Assembly: GCA_020544565.1 (NCBI GenBank) | Contig: CP078014.1 | Location: 2,668,016-2,732,015 of the forward strand | DNA length: 64,000 bases | Direction of reading: 5' to 3' | Source of the DNA: Bradyrhizobiaceae bacterium | Lineage (GTDB): Bacteria; Pseudomonadota; Alphaproteobacteria; Rhizobiales; Xanthobacteraceae | Shown here: positions 8,542-18,063 of the stretch, piece after piece | How the letters are laid out: the number at the start of each line of letters is the position of its first letter | Numbering within the stretch: the stretch's first letter is position 1 | Translations under genes and position numbers: made by a program | Notes under the pieces: generated by a model | What the model saw: only the letters and a program-made list of their open reading frames with translations | Databases searched by the model: none | Told to the model about the DNA's origin: nothing

Positions 8542-9965
8542 TCGGCGGCCTCCAGCAATTCGGGCATGACGGTTTCGGGGTTGGCGTTCCGCCACGGCGC
8601 GGAACGGGCAACAACATCGCCGATGACGAGCAGCACGGGACCGGGCGCGGCGTCGGCGACCAGCGCCGGCAGATCGCGCAGCACGCCGACCACGGCGCGC
8701 GCATCCGGCAGCGTCGCACGCGCGAACACGCCGACCGGCGTCTGCGGCGACCGGCCGGCCTTGAGCAAACCGTCGCGAATGGCCGGCGCGGCGCTCATGC
8801 CCATGTAGACCACCACGGTCATCGCCGGATCGGTCAGCGCCGGCCAATCGACTTCACCGGCATCGTCGGCCCGATGCGCGGTGAGAAAGGTGACGCGGCG
8901 GGCCTCGTGGCGGAAGGTCAGCGGCAGTTCGGCTTCCGCCGCGGCCCCCAGCGCCGCGGTGATACCCGGGATCACGGCGCAGGCGACGCCAGCCGCGCGT
9001 AGCGCCGCGATTTCCTCGCCGCCGCGCCCGAAGATGAAGGGGTCACCGCCCTTGAGCCGCACCACACGCTGGCCCGACTGGGCGGCGTCGATCAGCAGAC
9101 GATGGATCGCGTCCTGGCCGATGCCGGGCCTGCCGGCGCGGCGGCCGACCGGCACCAGCGCGGCGTCGCGCCGCGCGCGGGCGAGAATTTCGGAGGAGAC
9201 GAGATCATCGTAGAAAATCACATCGGCGTCCTGCAGCGCGCGCAGCGCCTTGAGCGTCAGCAGATCCGGATCGCCCGGCCCTGCGCCGACCAGCGTGACC
9301 ACGCCCGTGTCGCTGGCGCGCGCGAACGCCGCGGGGCTCGCCATGCTCGCCAGCATCTGATCGGCCTGCGCCGCGCGCCCGGCGAGCACGTCGGCCCCGA
9401 TCGGCCCGTCGATCAACCGCTCCCAGAACAGGCGGCGCAACGCCAGATCGGGCAGCCCCCGTTTCACCGTGTCGCGCCAGCGCGCGGCGAAAGACGCGAG
9501 ATCACCGATGCGCACCGGCAGGAGCGCCTCGATGCGCTCGCGCAGGCGGCGCGCGATCACGGGCGACGCGCCACCAGTGCCGATGGCCACCACCACCTCG
9601 CCGCGATCAACGATCGCGGGCACGATGAAGGTCGAATGCGTCGGCTCGTCCATGACGTTGACGGGAATGCCGAGCGAGCGCGCCCGCGCCGCCACGGCGC
9701 GTCCGGTATCACCGGCCGCCGCACACAACACAGCGACGACGCCGGCAAGATCAGTGGCGAGCGGATCGCCCCCGGCCAACTCAATGCGAGCCACGGCCGC
9801 GTCGTCGAAACCGGCGACATCGTGAGCCGACCCGTCGGGCGCGAACCAGCGCACCCGGGCTCCGGCGGCAAGCAGCAGTCGCAGCCGCGCCTGGGCGGGC
9901 TCGCCAGCGCCCACCAGAAGGACGCGGCCAGAGGTCAGATCGAGAAACAGCGGCAGAAAGCGCAT
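8538..9965 (-). CDS. cysG: Siroheme synthase (CysG), fused dehydrogenase/ferrochelatase and methyltransferase
   Basis: 475 residues, the length of the trifunctional enzyme. N-terminal part (about 1-200): Rossmann VLLVGAGEPAQAR and the precorrin-2 dehydrogenase/sirohydrochlorin ferrochelatase domain. C-terminal part (about 215-470): uroporphyrinogen-III C-methyltransferase with VTLVGAGPGDPDLLT, VRLKGGDPFIFGRGGEE and VVVYMGM. It supplies siroheme to CysI. GGAG lies 7 bases before the ATG at 9965. First gene of the leftward sulfate operon, divergent from cysD. Confidence 0.96.
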   Translation of the reverse strand: MRFLPLFLDLTSGRVLLVGAGEPAQARLRLLLAAGARVRWFAPDGSAHDVAGFDDAAVARIELAGGDPLATDLAGVVAVLCAAAGDTGRAVAARARSLGIPVNVMDEPTHSTFIVPAIVDRGEVVVAIGTGGASPVIARRLRERIEALLPVRIGDLASFAARWRDTVKRGLPDLALRRLFWERLIDGPIGADVLAGRAAQADQMLASMASPAAFARASDTGVVTLVGAGPGDPDLLTLKALRALQDADVIFYDDLVSSEILARARRDAALVPVGRRAGRPGIGQDAIHRLLIDAAQSGQRVVRLKGGDPFIFGRGGEEIAALRAAGVACAVIPGITAALGAAAEAELPLTFRHEARRVTFLTAHRADDAGEVDWPALTDPAMTVVVYMGMSAAPAIRDGLLKAGRSPQTPVGVFARATLPDARAVVGVLRDLPALVADAAPGPVLLVIGDVVARSAPWRNANPETVMPELLEAAE

Positions 9966-9999
9966 GGGAAACTCCGCAAGCCCATTTGCAGGGTTGACG

Positions 10000-10053
10000 G
10001 AAATTATTTTCTATTTATGTATCTTGCAAGCGGCTTAAATAGAAAATTATTTC
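10000..10053. promoter_or_regulatory. AT-rich 18-bp inverted repeat between divergent cysG and cysD
   Basis: Arms GAAATTATTTTCTATTTA (10000-10017) and TAAATAGAAAATTATTTC (10036-10053) match at 17 of 18 positions across an 18-base spacer. The AT content contrasts strongly with the flanks. A TTGACG box (9994-9999) with a TATGTA/ATGTAT element 16-17 bases on could serve cysD, and TTGCAA-N17-TAATTT on the other strand could serve cysG; both overlap the dyad. It is a likely operator for a sulfur regulator (for example a LysR-type CysB); the regulator is not in the window. Confidence 0.65.
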
Positions 10054-10224
10054 TTCTAGGCTGCGCCGCAAATTTGAAATTCCTCACTCCGGACAGCCCG
10101 CGAAAGAGATGCATCTTCTCCAGCCCCCCAGCCGGCCAGCCGATGACCGCCACCCCGCGACGACTCTCACCGCCCTCACCGATCACTCGCGGGCGTCGAT
10201 CGCGCCCCGGCACGGAGCCTTCTC

Positions 10225-11103
10225 ATGACCGCTTCTCCGGCAACGGCGTCCCCGGCGACGCTCGCGGCACCCCAACGCCAGATCGCGCCCGTGCCATCGG
10301 CGCCGTCGATGGATCACCTCGACGAGCTTGAAGCGCAGAGCATCTATATTTTCCGCGAAGCCTTCGCCCGGCTGAAGAAGCTCGCGCTGTTGTGGTCGCT
10401 CGGCAAAGACTCGAACGTGATGATCTGGCTGGCGCGCAAGGCGTTCTTCGGCAAGGTGCCGTTCCCGGCGCTGCACGTGGACACCGGCAAGAAGTTTCCG
10501 GAGATGTACGCTTTCCGCGACGCCTACGCGGAAGCATGGGGCCTCGATCTCAGGGTCGATTTCTGCCCGCCGATCGAGGCGATCGATCCGACGCTGCCGC
10601 CGGCGGCGCGCTCCGCCGCGCGCAAGACCGAGGGCCTGAAGCTCGCGCTGACCAAATACGGCTTCGACGGACTGATCGCCGGCATCCGCCGCGACGAAGA
10701 GGCCACCCGCGCCAAGGAGCGCGTGTTCTCGCCGCGCGGGATCGAGGGCGGATGGGACGTGCGCGACCAGCCGCCGGAATTCTGGGATCACTTCAACGCC
10801 TCGCCGCCGCAGGGCGCGCATCTGCGCGTGCATCCGATCCTGCACTGGACCGAGGAAGACATCTGGGCCTACACGGCGCGCGAGAACATCCCGATCATTC
10901 CGCTGTATCTGGCCAAGGACGGCAAGCGCTACCGCTCGCTAGGCGATCAGGACATCACCAACCCCGTCGCCTCCAACGCCGCGACCATCGCGGAGATTCT
11001 CGTTGAGCTGAAAGCGACGAAAATCCCGGAGCGCGCCGGCCGCGCCCTCGATCACGAGACCGAAGACGCCTTCGAGCGACTGCGCGTCGCCGGCTATCTG
11101 TGA
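10225..11103 (+). CDS. cysD: Sulfate adenylyltransferase small subunit CysD
   Basis: 292 residues. With CysN it forms ATP sulfurylase (sulfate + ATP to APS). The PP-loop-like [12 protein letters not shown] (about residues 54-65), [28 protein letters not shown] and TEEDIWAY are all CysD motifs. The N-terminal 28 residues are Ala/Pro-rich and longer than in E. coli. GGAG lies 8 bases before the ATG. cysNC follows within 12 bases. Confidence 0.96.
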   Translation: MTASPATASPATLAAPQRQIAPVPSAPSMDHLDELEAQSIYIFREAFARLKKLALLWSLGKDSNVMIWLARKAFFGKVPFPALHVDTGKKFPEMYAFRDAYAEAWGLDLRVDFCPPIEAIDPTLPPAARSAARKTEGLKLALTKYGFDGLIAGIRRDEEATRAKERVFSPRGIEGGWDVRDQPPEFWDHFNASPPQGAHLRVHPILHWTEEDIWAYTARENIPIIPLYLAKDGKRYRSLGDQDITNPVASNAATIAEILVELKATKIPERAGRALDHETEDAFERLRVAGYL

Positions 11104-11114
11104 GGGACCGTCCG

Positions 11115-13034
11115 ATGAACATCGCCGTCGCGCAAACCTCCCTCGCCGCTCCGGGCGCCGCCGCGCCTCGCCCTCAGGTGCGCATCGTCATCGTCGGCCA
11201 TGTCGATCACGGCAAATCGACCCTGGTGGGCCGCCTGCTCCATGAAACCGGCAGCCTGCCGGAGGGCAAGCTGGAGATGCTGCAGGCGGTCAGCGCGCGG
11301 CGCGGCATGCCGTTCGAATGGTCGTTCCTGCTCGACGCGCTGCAGACCGAGCGCGACCAGGGCATCACCATCGACACCACGCAGATCCGCTTCCGCACGC
11401 CGTCGCGCGACGTGGTACTGATCGACGCGCCGGGCCACGCCGAGTTCCTGCGCAACATGATCACCGGCGCGGCGCAGGCCGACGGCGCGGTGCTGATCAT
11501 CGACGCCAAGGAAGGCGTGCGCGACCAGACCCGCCGCCACGGCTACCTGCTGCATCTGCTCGGCGTGAAGCAGGTCGCCGTGGTCGTCAACAAGATGGAT
11601 CGCGTCGGCTATGACGAAGCGCGCTTCAAAGAGATCAGCGACGAGATATCCGCGCATCTCGCCGGCCTCGGCGTGACGCCCACCGCAATCATTCCGGTGT
11701 CGGCGCGCGACGGCGACGGCGTCGCCGCCCGCACCGCCCATATCGGCTGGTACGACGGCCCGACCGTGGTCGAGGCAATCGATACGCTGACTCCGGCGCG
11801 CCCGCTTGACGAACTGGCGCTGCGGCTGCCGGTGCAACTGATCACCAAGTTCGACGATCGCCGCATCGTCGCCGGCCGCGTCGAATCCGGCGCCATCGGC
11901 GCCGGCGACGAGATCGTCATCATGCCCGCGGGCAAGATCGCGAAGGTGAAGTCGGTGGAAGGCTGGCCGCACACGCCGCTCGCCACGCGGCAGGGCGCGG
12001 GCCGCTCCGTCGGCATCAGGCTCGACCGCGAACTGTTTCTCGAGCGCGGCGACGTCATCGCCCATGTCAAGGCCGCGCCGCGCGATACCAGCCGCCTGCG
12101 CGCGCGCATCTTCTGGCTGCACGATGCGCCCTTGAAGCCCGGCGCCTCGGTCGTGGTGCGGCTCGGCACTATGGAAAGCCGCGCCGCCATTGTCGCCATC
12201 GACAAGGCGGTCGATCCCGGCGAACTCGAAAGCGTCGCGGCCGCCGAGATCGGACGCAACCATGTCGGCGAGATCGACATCGCGCTGGCGCGGCCCGTCG
12301 CCGCCGACGCCTATGCCGACAACCCGCGCACCGGACGCCTCGTCCTCGAGCTCAATGGCCGCATCGCCGGCGGTGGCCTCGTGCTCAGCGTCGATGCCGG
12401 CCAGCGCGCCATTCCCGTCGATATCGTGCCGGTGGACTCCGCGCTGCGTCCGGACGAGCGCGCGGCGCGCCACGGCCATGGCGGCGCGGTGGTGTGGCTG
12501 ACCGGCCTGCCGGGCTCGGGCAAATCCACCATCGCCCGCGCGCTGGAGCGCCGGCTGTTCGCGCGCGGCGGAGCGCCGCTGCTGCTCGACGGCGACACGC
12601 TGCGCGCCGGCCTCAACGGCGATCTCGGCTTCGCGCCGAAGGACCGCGCGGAAAACATCCGCCGCCTCGCCGAAGTGGCGACGCATCTGGCGCGCAACGG
12701 CCACATCGCCATCGTCGCCGCGGTGTCGCCCGCGCGCGATGATCGCGCCCGCGCGCGGCGCATCGCCGACGGCCTGTTCCACGAGATCCATGTCGCGACG
12801 CCGGCGCAGGTGTGCGAGCAGCGCGATCCCAAAGGCCATTATGCCAAGGCGCGCGCCGGCGCATTGCCGGGCTTCACCGGCATCGCCAACGACTATCAGC
12901 CGCCCGAGCGTGCCGAACTGACCATCGACACCGCCGCGCGCACCGTCACCGACGCCGCCGACGATGTCATCCGGCACCTCGCCGACGCGAGCGTCCTGCA
13001 CAGCGAACCCGCCGACCTCGCGGCGAATATCTGA
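11115..13034 (+). CDS. cysNC: Bifunctional CysN/CysC: ATP sulfurylase GTPase subunit fused to APS kinase
   Basis: 639 residues. Residues 1-about 450 are the CysN GTPase: P-loop GHVDHGKST (28-36), DAPGHAEF and NKMDRV, followed by EF-Tu-like beta barrels. Residues about 455-639 are APS kinase: GLPGSGKST (464-472), [23 protein letters not shown] and [10 protein letters not shown]. It couples GTP hydrolysis to APS synthesis and phosphorylates APS to PAPS. The ATG at 11115 has GAGGGA 7 bases upstream; a GTG at 11100 is a weaker alternative. Confidence 0.96.
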   Translation: MNIAVAQTSLAAPGAAAPRPQVRIVIVGHVDHGKSTLVGRLLHETGSLPEGKLEMLQAVSARRGMPFEWSFLLDALQTERDQGITIDTTQIRFRTPSRDVVLIDAPGHAEFLRNMITGAAQADGAVLIIDAKEGVRDQTRRHGYLLHLLGVKQVAVVVNKMDRVGYDEARFKEISDEISAHLAGLGVTPTAIIPVSARDGDGVAARTAHIGWYDGPTVVEAIDTLTPARPLDELALRLPVQLITKFDDRRIVAGRVESGAIGAGDEIVIMPAGKIAKVKSVEGWPHTPLATRQGAGRSVGIRLDRELFLERGDVIAHVKAAPRDTSRLRARIFWLHDAPLKPGASVVVRLGTMESRAAIVAIDKAVDPGELESVAAAEIGRNHVGEIDIALARPVAADAYADNPRTGRLVLELNGRIAGGGLVLSVDAGQRAIPVDIVPVDSALRPDERAARHGHGGAVVWLTGLPGSGKSTIARALERRLFARGGAPLLLDGDTLRAGLNGDLGFAPKDRAENIRRLAEVATHLARNGHIAIVAAVSPARDDRARARRIADGLFHEIHVATPAQVCEQRDPKGHYAKARAGALPGFTGIANDYQPPERAELTIDTAARTVTDAADDVIRHLADASVLHSEPADLAANI

Positions 13035-13289
13035 GCCGCGACGCGCCGTTCCGGTTCGGCCACCTCCGCCCTGGCTGCGTCCCACCGGGGACGCGCGGCG
13101 CCGGACATGCGGCTGCTGCCCCCGGGGGCGGCGAGAGGATGCCACTTTTGGTTGCAGAAGGGCCTTCTCATGGCCCCGGCTTTGGCGCTAAAACCCTTTC
13201 CGCCATGCCGTGCGCAACGGCCACCATCACCTCATCCCGAAGCCCTGACAGTGGCGTGCGAAAACGCCATTTTCCGTGAGATTTGCACC

Positions 13290-15449
13290 ATGACACGCAT
13301 CGACGCCAGCGGACTGAAGATTGCTCCGGTCCTGTTCGACTTCATCGCCAAGGAAGCGGCTCCCGGCACCGGAATCGCGCCGGACGCCTTCTGGGCCGGG
13401 CTCAGCGCCATCGTCGCCGATCTCGCGCCGCGCACCCGCGAATTGCTCGCCGTGCGCGACAGACTGCAGGCCAAGATCGACGACTGGCACAAGGCCCACA
13501 AAGGCAAGCCGTTCGACATGAACGCCTACACTGCGTTCCTCAAGGAGATCGGCTACCTGCTGCCGGAGCCTGCCGCCAAGCAGGTCCAGACCGCCAACGT
13601 CGACGAAGAACTCGCCACCATGTTCGGCCCGCAGCTCGTGGTACCGCTGACCAACGCGCGCTACTCGCTCAACGCCGCCAATGCGCGCTGGGGCAGCCTC
13701 TATGACGCCTTCTACGGCACCGACGCCATTCCGCACGAAGCAGGCGAGGCCAAGGGCTACGACAAGGCGCGCGGCGGCAAGGTGATCGCCAAGGCCAAGG
13801 CGTTCCTCGATCAGGTCGCGCCGCTCGCGAGCGGCAACCACAGCGACGTGGTGGCCTACAGCATCGAGAGCAGCCAGCTCGCCGCCAAGCTCAAGAGCGG
13901 CAACGCCACCGCGCTGAAAAACAAGGCCCAGCTCGCCGGCTATCAGGGCGACGCCGCCGCGCCGAGCTCGATCCTGCTGGTCAACAACGGCCTGCACATC
14001 GACATCGTCATCAACCGCAACAGCACCATCGGCAAGGACGATCCCGCCGGCGTCGCCGACATCATTCTGGAAGCCGCGGTCTCCACCATCCTCGACATGG
14101 AAGATTCCGTCGCCGCCGTCGATGCCGACGACAAGGTGGAGGTCTATCGCAACGTGCTCGGCCTGATGAACGGCACGCTGACCGCCGATTTCGAGAAGGG
14201 CGGCAAGACCATGACCCGCGCCCTCAACGCCGACCGCGTCTACAAGGCGCCGGACGGCAAGGGCGAAGTGCGCCTGCACGGCCGCAGCATGATGCTGGTG
14301 CGCAATGTCGGCCACCACATGTTCACCGACGCGGTGCTCGATTCCAAGGGCCAGGAAATTCCCGAGGGCATTCTTGATGCCGCCGTCACCGGCCTGCTCG
14401 CGCTGCACGATCTCAAGGGCAAGAGCAAGCTCAAGAACAGCCGCAAGGGCTCGGTCTACATCGTCAAGCCGAAGATGCACGGCCCCGACGAGGTGGCGCT
14501 GACGGTCGATCTGTTCGGCCGCGTCGAAAAGATGCTCGGCCTGCCCGCCAACACGATGAAGGTCGGCATCATGGACGAGGAACGCCGCACCACGGTGAAC
14601 CTGCAGGCGTGCATCCAGAACGCCGCAGAGCGCATCTGCTTCATCAACACAGGATTCCTCGACCGCACCGGCGACGAAATCCACACCTCGATGGAAGCGG
14701 GGCCGATGATCCGCAAGAACGACATGAAGGCGCAGCCGTGGATCAAGGCGTATGAGGACTGGAACGTCGACACCGGCCTCGCCAACGGCCTGCCCGGTCA
14801 CGCCCAGATCGGCAAGGGCATGTGGGCCGCGCCGGACAAGATGGCCGACATGATCGCGCAGAAGATCGCCCATCCGCAGGCCGGCGCATCCACCGCGTGG
14901 GTGCCGTCGCCGACCGCGGCGACGCTGCACGCGCTGCATTACCATCAGGTGGATGTCGGCGCGCGGCAGGCGGAACTGAAGTCGCGCGCGAAGGCGAAAC
15001 TGTCGGACATTCTCACCGTTCCGGTATCGCAGTCGAACTGGGCGCCGGACGACGTCAAGCAGGAGATCGACAACAACTGCCAAGGCATCCTCGGCTATGT
15101 GGTGCGCTGGATCGATCAGGGCGTCGGCTGCTCCAAGGTGCCGGACATTCACGATGTCGGCCTGATGGAAGACCGCGCCACGCTGCGCATCTCGGCCCAG
15201 CACCTCGCCAACTGGCTGCATCAGGGCGTCGTCACCAAGGATCAGGTGATGGAATCGCTGAAGCGCATGGCGGCGGTGGTGGACAAGCAGAATGCCGGCG
15301 ATCCGCTGTACAAGCCGATGGCGCCGAAGTTTGACGGCGTCGCCTTCAAGGCCGCCTGCGACCTCATCTTCAAGGGCCGCGAGCAGCCGAACGGCTACAC
15401 CGAATTCATCCTGCACGCCCGCCGCAAGGAGGCCAAGGCGGCGGGGTGA
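13290..15449 (+). CDS. glcB: Malate synthase G
   Basis: 719 residues, the size of the monomeric isoform G (about 723). It condenses glyoxylate with acetyl-CoA to malate in the glyoxylate bypass. Characteristic stretches are [66 protein letters not shown] and [17 protein letters not shown]. The last third contains [23 protein letters not shown] at 13290 is preceded by GTGAG. It is monocistronic, closed by a strong terminator. Confidence 0.97.
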   Translation: MTRIDASGLKIAPVLFDFIAKEAAPGTGIAPDAFWAGLSAIVADLAPRTRELLAVRDRLQAKIDDWHKAHKGKPFDMNAYTAFLKEIGYLLPEPAAKQVQTANVDEELATMFGPQLVVPLTNARYSLNAANARWGSLYDAFYGTDAIPHEAGEAKGYDKARGGKVIAKAKAFLDQVAPLASGNHSDVVAYSIESSQLAAKLKSGNATALKNKAQLAGYQGDAAAPSSILLVNNGLHIDIVINRNSTIGKDDPAGVADIILEAAVSTILDMEDSVAAVDADDKVEVYRNVLGLMNGTLTADFEKGGKTMTRALNADRVYKAPDGKGEVRLHGRSMMLVRNVGHHMFTDAVLDSKGQEIPEGILDAAVTGLLALHDLKGKSKLKNSRKGSVYIVKPKMHGPDEVALTVDLFGRVEKMLGLPANTMKVGIMDEERRTTVNLQACIQNAAERICFINTGFLDRTGDEIHTSMEAGPMIRKNDMKAQPWIKAYEDWNVDTGLANGLPGHAQIGKGMWAAPDKMADMIAQKIAHPQAGASTAWVPSPTAATLHALHYHQVDVGARQAELKSRAKAKLSDILTVPVSQSNWAPDDVKQEIDNNCQGILGYVVRWIDQGVGCSKVPDIHDVGLMEDRATLRISAQHLANWLHQGVVTKDQVMESLKRMAAVVDKQNAGDPLYKPMAPKFDGVAFKAACDLIFKGREQPNGYTEFILHARRKEAKAAG

Positions 15450-15470
15450 AACATCGATATGCAATGACGA

Positions 15471-15500
15471 AAACCCCGGCCTCGCGCCGGGGTTTTTGTT
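15471..15500 (+). terminator. Rho-independent terminator after glcB
   Basis: Stem AACCCCGGC/GCCGGGGTT with loop CTCGC, followed by TTTTTGTTT, 22 bases after the glcB stop codon. Confidence 0.9.
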
Positions 15501-15578
15501 TGCTGACATGCTCCCTCTTCCCGCCGGGGAGAGGTGGCCCACCCACGCCTTCCGCGACGTCGCGCCGCAATCGCCGCC

Positions 15579-15603
15579 GGAACGATTGCGACGCCCTGCC
15601 GTT
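15579..15603 (+). promoter_or_regulatory. EcfG-type promoter of the csbD-like gene
   Basis: GGAAC (15579-15583), 16 bases, then CGTT (15600-15603): an exact match to the alphaproteobacterial general-stress sigma factor consensus. It lies 30 bases before the csbD ribosome site and start codon. The ecfG gene is encoded 4.5 kb away. Confidence 0.8.
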
Positions 15604-15632
15604 ATCGGTTTTTCCAACACAGGAGAACGACG

Positions 15633-15836
15633 ATGATGGACTGGAATCGCGTGGAGGGAAACTGGAAGCAGTTCAAGGGCGCCGCCAAGGAGAAGTGGGG
15701 CAAGCTCACCGACGATGACCTCAACGTGATCGAAGGCCGCCGCGAGCAGCTCGAAGGCAAGCTTCAGCAGCGCTACGGCTACGCCAAGGATCAGGTCAAG
15801 AAGGACGTGGACGACTGGTTCGGCACGCTGAAATAA
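15633..15836 (+). CDS. CsbD-family stress protein
   Basis: 67 residues, hydrophilic and Lys/Glu-rich. It opens MMDWNRVEGNWKQFKG and has GKLTDDDLNVIEGRREQLEGK, the standard CsbD-like pattern, ending DVDDWFGTL. CsbD proteins are small general-stress proteins of unknown biochemical role. AGGAG lies 7 bases before the ATG at 15633. The perfect GGAAC-N16-CGTT upstream indicates EcfG control. A terminator follows. Confidence 0.93.
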   Translation: MMDWNRVEGNWKQFKGAAKEKWGKLTDDDLNVIEGRREQLEGKLQQRYGYAKDQVKKDVDDWFGTLK

Positions 15837-15857
15837 GCGACGCCATAATCAAGACGA

Positions 15858-15892
15858 AAGCCCCGGCGCGATGCCGGGGCTTTTTGTTTTGG
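15858..15892 (+). terminator. Rho-independent terminator after the csbD-like gene
   Basis: Stem AAAGCCCCGGC/GCCGGGGCTTT with a short loop and a T-rich tail, about 22 bases after the stop codon. Confidence 0.9.
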
Positions 15893-15906
15893 CATACCCG
15901 CCACCC

Positions 15907-15985
15907 CGTCATTGCGAGCGAAGCAAAGCAATCCGCGTTCAAACCAGCCGCTGGATTGCTTCGTCGCGATGCTCCCCGCAATGAC
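15907..15985. repeat. Palindromic intergenic repeat, family A (copy 3)
   Basis: CGTCATTGCGAGCGAAGC on the left and GCTCCCCGCAATGACG on the right, with CTGGATTGCTTCGTCGC inside. It lies between the convergent csbD-like gene and the 53-residue membrane protein gene. Confidence 0.85.
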
Positions 15986-15995
15986 GAGTCTGTGC

Positions 15996-16157
15996 CTAGA
16001 ACACCGCGAGATATTTCAGGATCGAGATGATGCCGATGATGACGACGATGGCCTGCACGATCTGTTTGGCGCGCCCGTCGATCGGCAGCAGATTGACGAG
16101 ATACAGCACAAGGATGACGACAAGGAATGTGATCAAAACGCTGATAAGCAAAGACAT
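15996..16157 (-). CDS. Small two-helix membrane protein (Thivi_2564-like)
   Basis: 53 residues. Two hydrophobic helices (about 2-24 and 35-53) flank the polar turn LLPIDGRAKQ, a pattern I recognise from the small Thivi_2564-type membrane protein family of proteobacteria; function unknown. GAGGG lies 7 bases before the ATG. A GGAAC-N16-GGTT element at 16219-16243 suggests stress-sigma control like its neighbours. The family name is from memory and needs a profile search. Confidence 0.75.
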   Translation of the reverse strand: MSLLISVLITFLVVILVLYLVNLLPIDGRAKQIVQAIVVIIGIISILKYLAVF

Positions 16158-16218
16158 AGCGGCCCTCATGGCATCGTTTCGGAAGGGTCACGAGACGATC
16201 CCGCATCCCCCGTGCTCC

Positions 16219-16243
16219 AACCAGGACCTGTCGCGTTTGTTCC
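16219..16243 (-). promoter_or_regulatory. EcfG-like promoter of the 53-residue membrane protein gene
   Basis: Read leftward: GGAAC (16243-16239), 16 bases, GGTT (16222-16219), one mismatch from GGAAC-N16-CGTT. It lies 61 bases upstream of the start codon at 16157. Confidence 0.5.
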
Positions 16244-16258
16244 ATGTCCGGAACGCAG

Positions 16259-16912
16259 TCACTGCGCGGCGACCACCGGCAGCCGACCGAAACGCGCGCG
16301 CGCGGATTTCGACAACGGTGCGAGAGCCGCCGACGCGCCACGATGGCCGGCACTGCGGGTCGCGACCACGAGGCCATCCGTGCCCGCGACCAGATCGCCT
16401 TTGCGCAGCGTCGGGTCATCGTCGATGCTGATGGACGCCAGGCCGCCGCTGTCCTTGCCGTTGCAGGTGCAGCCCGCCACCAGTTCGGTGCGATAGCGGA
16501 AGGCATTGGGCAGGTCCGCATAAGACTTGCCCCGATCGGTGGCGGCGCTGTCGATGCTGCCGCCATAGACCACCCGGGTCTCGCTCGCCGGGCACAAGCT
16601 GTTGCAGGTCTCGGCCGCGCTTTGTCGACCGCCCGTGCTGCTCAGCGGAAAATAGCGGCCGTCGCAGGTGCGCACGCAATAGGCCGCCGCCCCATGGCTG
16701 GCGCGCGGCCGCGACGGCGGTGCCGAATCCGTCGCCATCGGAGCGAACGGCAGCGGCACCGCAGGCGCGGGAGCCGCGCCCATCAGACCTCCGAACAGCG
16801 ACGAAAAGAAATCGCGCGCGGAGGCCTGCGGCGCGAGCACAATGCCCGCGGCGGCCGCCAGCGCGGCCACCGCCGCGCCGCGCCGAAACGATCCCTGCCA
16901 GTCCTGTCTCAT
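16259..16912 (-). CDS. Secreted DUF2865 protein
   Basis: 217 residues. A signal peptide (RRGAAVAALAAAAGIVLAP..ASA) is followed by a low-complexity Ala/Pro segment. The core domain has YCVRTCDGRYFPLS (Cys78/Cys82 region), ETCNSLCPAS, VYGGSID and YRTELVAGCTCNG. Its six cysteines suggest disulfides in the periplasm. This is DUF2865, a Rhizobiales family of unknown function. A GGAAC-N17-CGTT promoter lies 57 bases upstream, so it is probably a general-stress protein. Confidence 0.85.
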   Translation of the reverse strand: MRQDWQGSFRRGAAVAALAAAAGIVLAPQASARDFFSSLFGGLMGAAPAPAVPLPFAPMATDSAPPSRPRASHGAAAYCVRTCDGRYFPLSSTGGRQSAAETCNSLCPASETRVVYGGSIDSAATDRGKSYADLPNAFRYRTELVAGCTCNGKDSGGLASISIDDDPTLRKGDLVAGTDGLVVATRSAGHRGASAALAPLSKSARARFGRLPVVAAQ

Positions 16913-16968
16913 GACGCACCCCGTTTCCGCACGCCGGTTACTGCCGCCTCAGCCATCAAGCCGGGATC

Positions 16969-16994
16969 AACGCTCCCTCCCGCGTTTCCGTTCC
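16969..16994 (-). promoter_or_regulatory. EcfG-type promoter of the DUF2865 gene
   Basis: Read leftward: GGAAC (16994-16990), 17 bases, CGTT (16972-16969). Both boxes are perfect, and 17-base spacing is allowed for EcfG promoters. Confidence 0.75.
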
Positions 16995-17085
16995 TGCCTG
17001 GTTTGCCGGTCGGGACCGGGCAGCGGCCGTTAAGGACCATTGATGCCGGTCATGGACAGGCTGTGCCGCCGGCAGTAGAGACAAT

Positions 17086-17110
17086 GGAACCCCGCGCGAC
17101 GCCGGGCGTT
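17086..17110 (+). promoter_or_regulatory. EcfG-type promoter of the DUF883/holin-like pair
   Basis: GGAAC (17086-17090), 16 bases, CGTT (17107-17110): a perfect match, 36 bases before the ATG at 17147. Confidence 0.8.
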
Positions 17111-17146
17111 TGAGCAGCGCATGATCCCGTGTCAGGAGTTTTCCGA

Positions 17147-17515
17147 ATGGCCAGCAGCGATGGTGACAACGCGATGAAGAACATGACGGACAAAGCCTAC
17201 GAGCGCCTCAGCAAGGACGTCGAGGCGGTCAAGAACGATCTTTCCTCCCTCGCCGACCAGCTCTCCGAGGCGGTCGGATCGCTCTCCGGCGAAGCCCGCA
17301 AGCAGGCGCGGCGCACCTACAAACAGGCCCGCGCCAATGTTGACACGTTGATGGCCGACGCCGGCAAGCACGGCGGCGAAGCGCTCGACGCGGCGCAGGA
17401 CTATGCCGCCTCGCTCGAGGAAACCCTGGAAGACGCTATCACCCAGCGCCCGCTCGCGGCCGTCGGTCTCGCCATCGGCCTCGGCTTCCTGATCGGCGTC
17501 ACGTGGCGCAGATAA
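17147..17515 (+). CDS. DUF883 (ElaB/YqjD-like) membrane-anchored protein
   Basis: 122 residues. A long amphipathic, probably coiled-coil stretch (about 10-95, with KAYERLSKDVEAVKNDLSSLADQ and ARKQARRTYKQARANVDTL) precedes one C-terminal membrane helix (RPLAAVGLAIGLGFLIG) ending in WRR, the hallmark of ElaB/YqjD/YgaM proteins. E. coli relatives are stationary-phase inner-membrane proteins that bind ribosomes; a similar role here is inference. AGGAG is 8 bases before the ATG. First gene of a pair with the next. Confidence 0.9.
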   Translation: MASSDGDNAMKNMTDKAYERLSKDVEAVKNDLSSLADQLSEAVGSLSGEARKQARRTYKQARANVDTLMADAGKHGGEALDAAQDYAASLEETLEDAITQRPLAAVGLAIGLGFLIGVTWRR

Positions 17516-17595
17516 ATCGGCGCGGGTAATGGGCGCAGGTAATTTCGTGCGGATGAGAGCAGGCCGCTAGCCGGCCGGCAGGGATCGACCTCTCC

Positions 17596-18039
17596 ATGTT
17601 TCAGAAACTCCTCGACGAGGTTCGCGACACCACCGGCGGCGCGCTGCGGCTGACGTCGCTCGCCGCCGCAGTCGCGGTCGCGCTGTCAATCACCGTCGCG
17701 TTCCTGTGCGCGGCGGCCTTCGTCTACGTCCAGCAGACCTACGGCACGCTGCCGGCATGCCTCGCCGGCGCGGGCGTGTTCTTCATAGCTGCGGTGATTG
17801 CGGCGATCGTCTATGCCGCACAGAAACGCAAGATGAAACGCGAGGCGGCCGCACGCGCCGCCGCGCGCGCCAAGGCCACCATGGAGGCGGCCATCACCAA
17901 TCCGATGCTGCTGGCGGCCGGCCTGCAGGCGGCGCGGTCCTTGGGCGTAAAGCGCCTGATCCCGCTGGTGGCCCTCGGCGCCATCGCGGCCGGCCTGATG
18001 ATGAAGCGCGATCCGTCGCCGCCGTCGGACGAGACCTGA
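17596..18039 (+). CDS. Phage-holin-like (DUF1469-type) membrane protein
   Basis: 147 residues with two adjacent membrane helices (about 20-45 and 55-75), then a charged segment KRKMKREAAARAAARAKATM and a weaker third hydrophobic stretch (LIPLVALGAIAAGLMM). The architecture matches the YqjE/DUF1469 'phage holin family' proteins, which are usually encoded next to YqjD-like proteins, as here. No other phage gene is near, so lysis is unlikely. Gap to the DUF883 gene is 80 bases with no obvious promoter, so they likely share a transcript. Confidence 0.85.
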   Translation: MFQKLLDEVRDTTGGALRLTSLAAAVAVALSITVAFLCAAAFVYVQQTYGTLPACLAGAGVFFIAAVIAAIVYAAQKRKMKREAAARAAARAKATMEAAITNPMLLAAGLQAARSLGVKRLIPLVALGAIAAGLMMKRDPSPPSDET

Positions 18040-18063
18040 TCGCGCAAAGGCGATCGCCGCGTC

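Noticed and set aside
6283..8808. 841-codon open frame antisense to cysI and cysG
   Set aside because: It lies wholly opposite well-conserved genes, spans gene boundaries and a repeat, and its translation is Arg/His/Asp-rich without family motifs: a typical shadow of high-GC codon bias.
13227..15620. 797-codon open frame antisense to malate synthase
   Set aside because: The sense frame is an unmistakable GlcB. The antisense product has no recognisable domain and overruns the glcB terminator.
17596..18039. Holin-like protein as a sign of prophage
   Set aside because: No other phage gene is present; it is paired with a DUF883 gene and a stress promoter, the usual chromosomal YqjD-YqjE-like arrangement.
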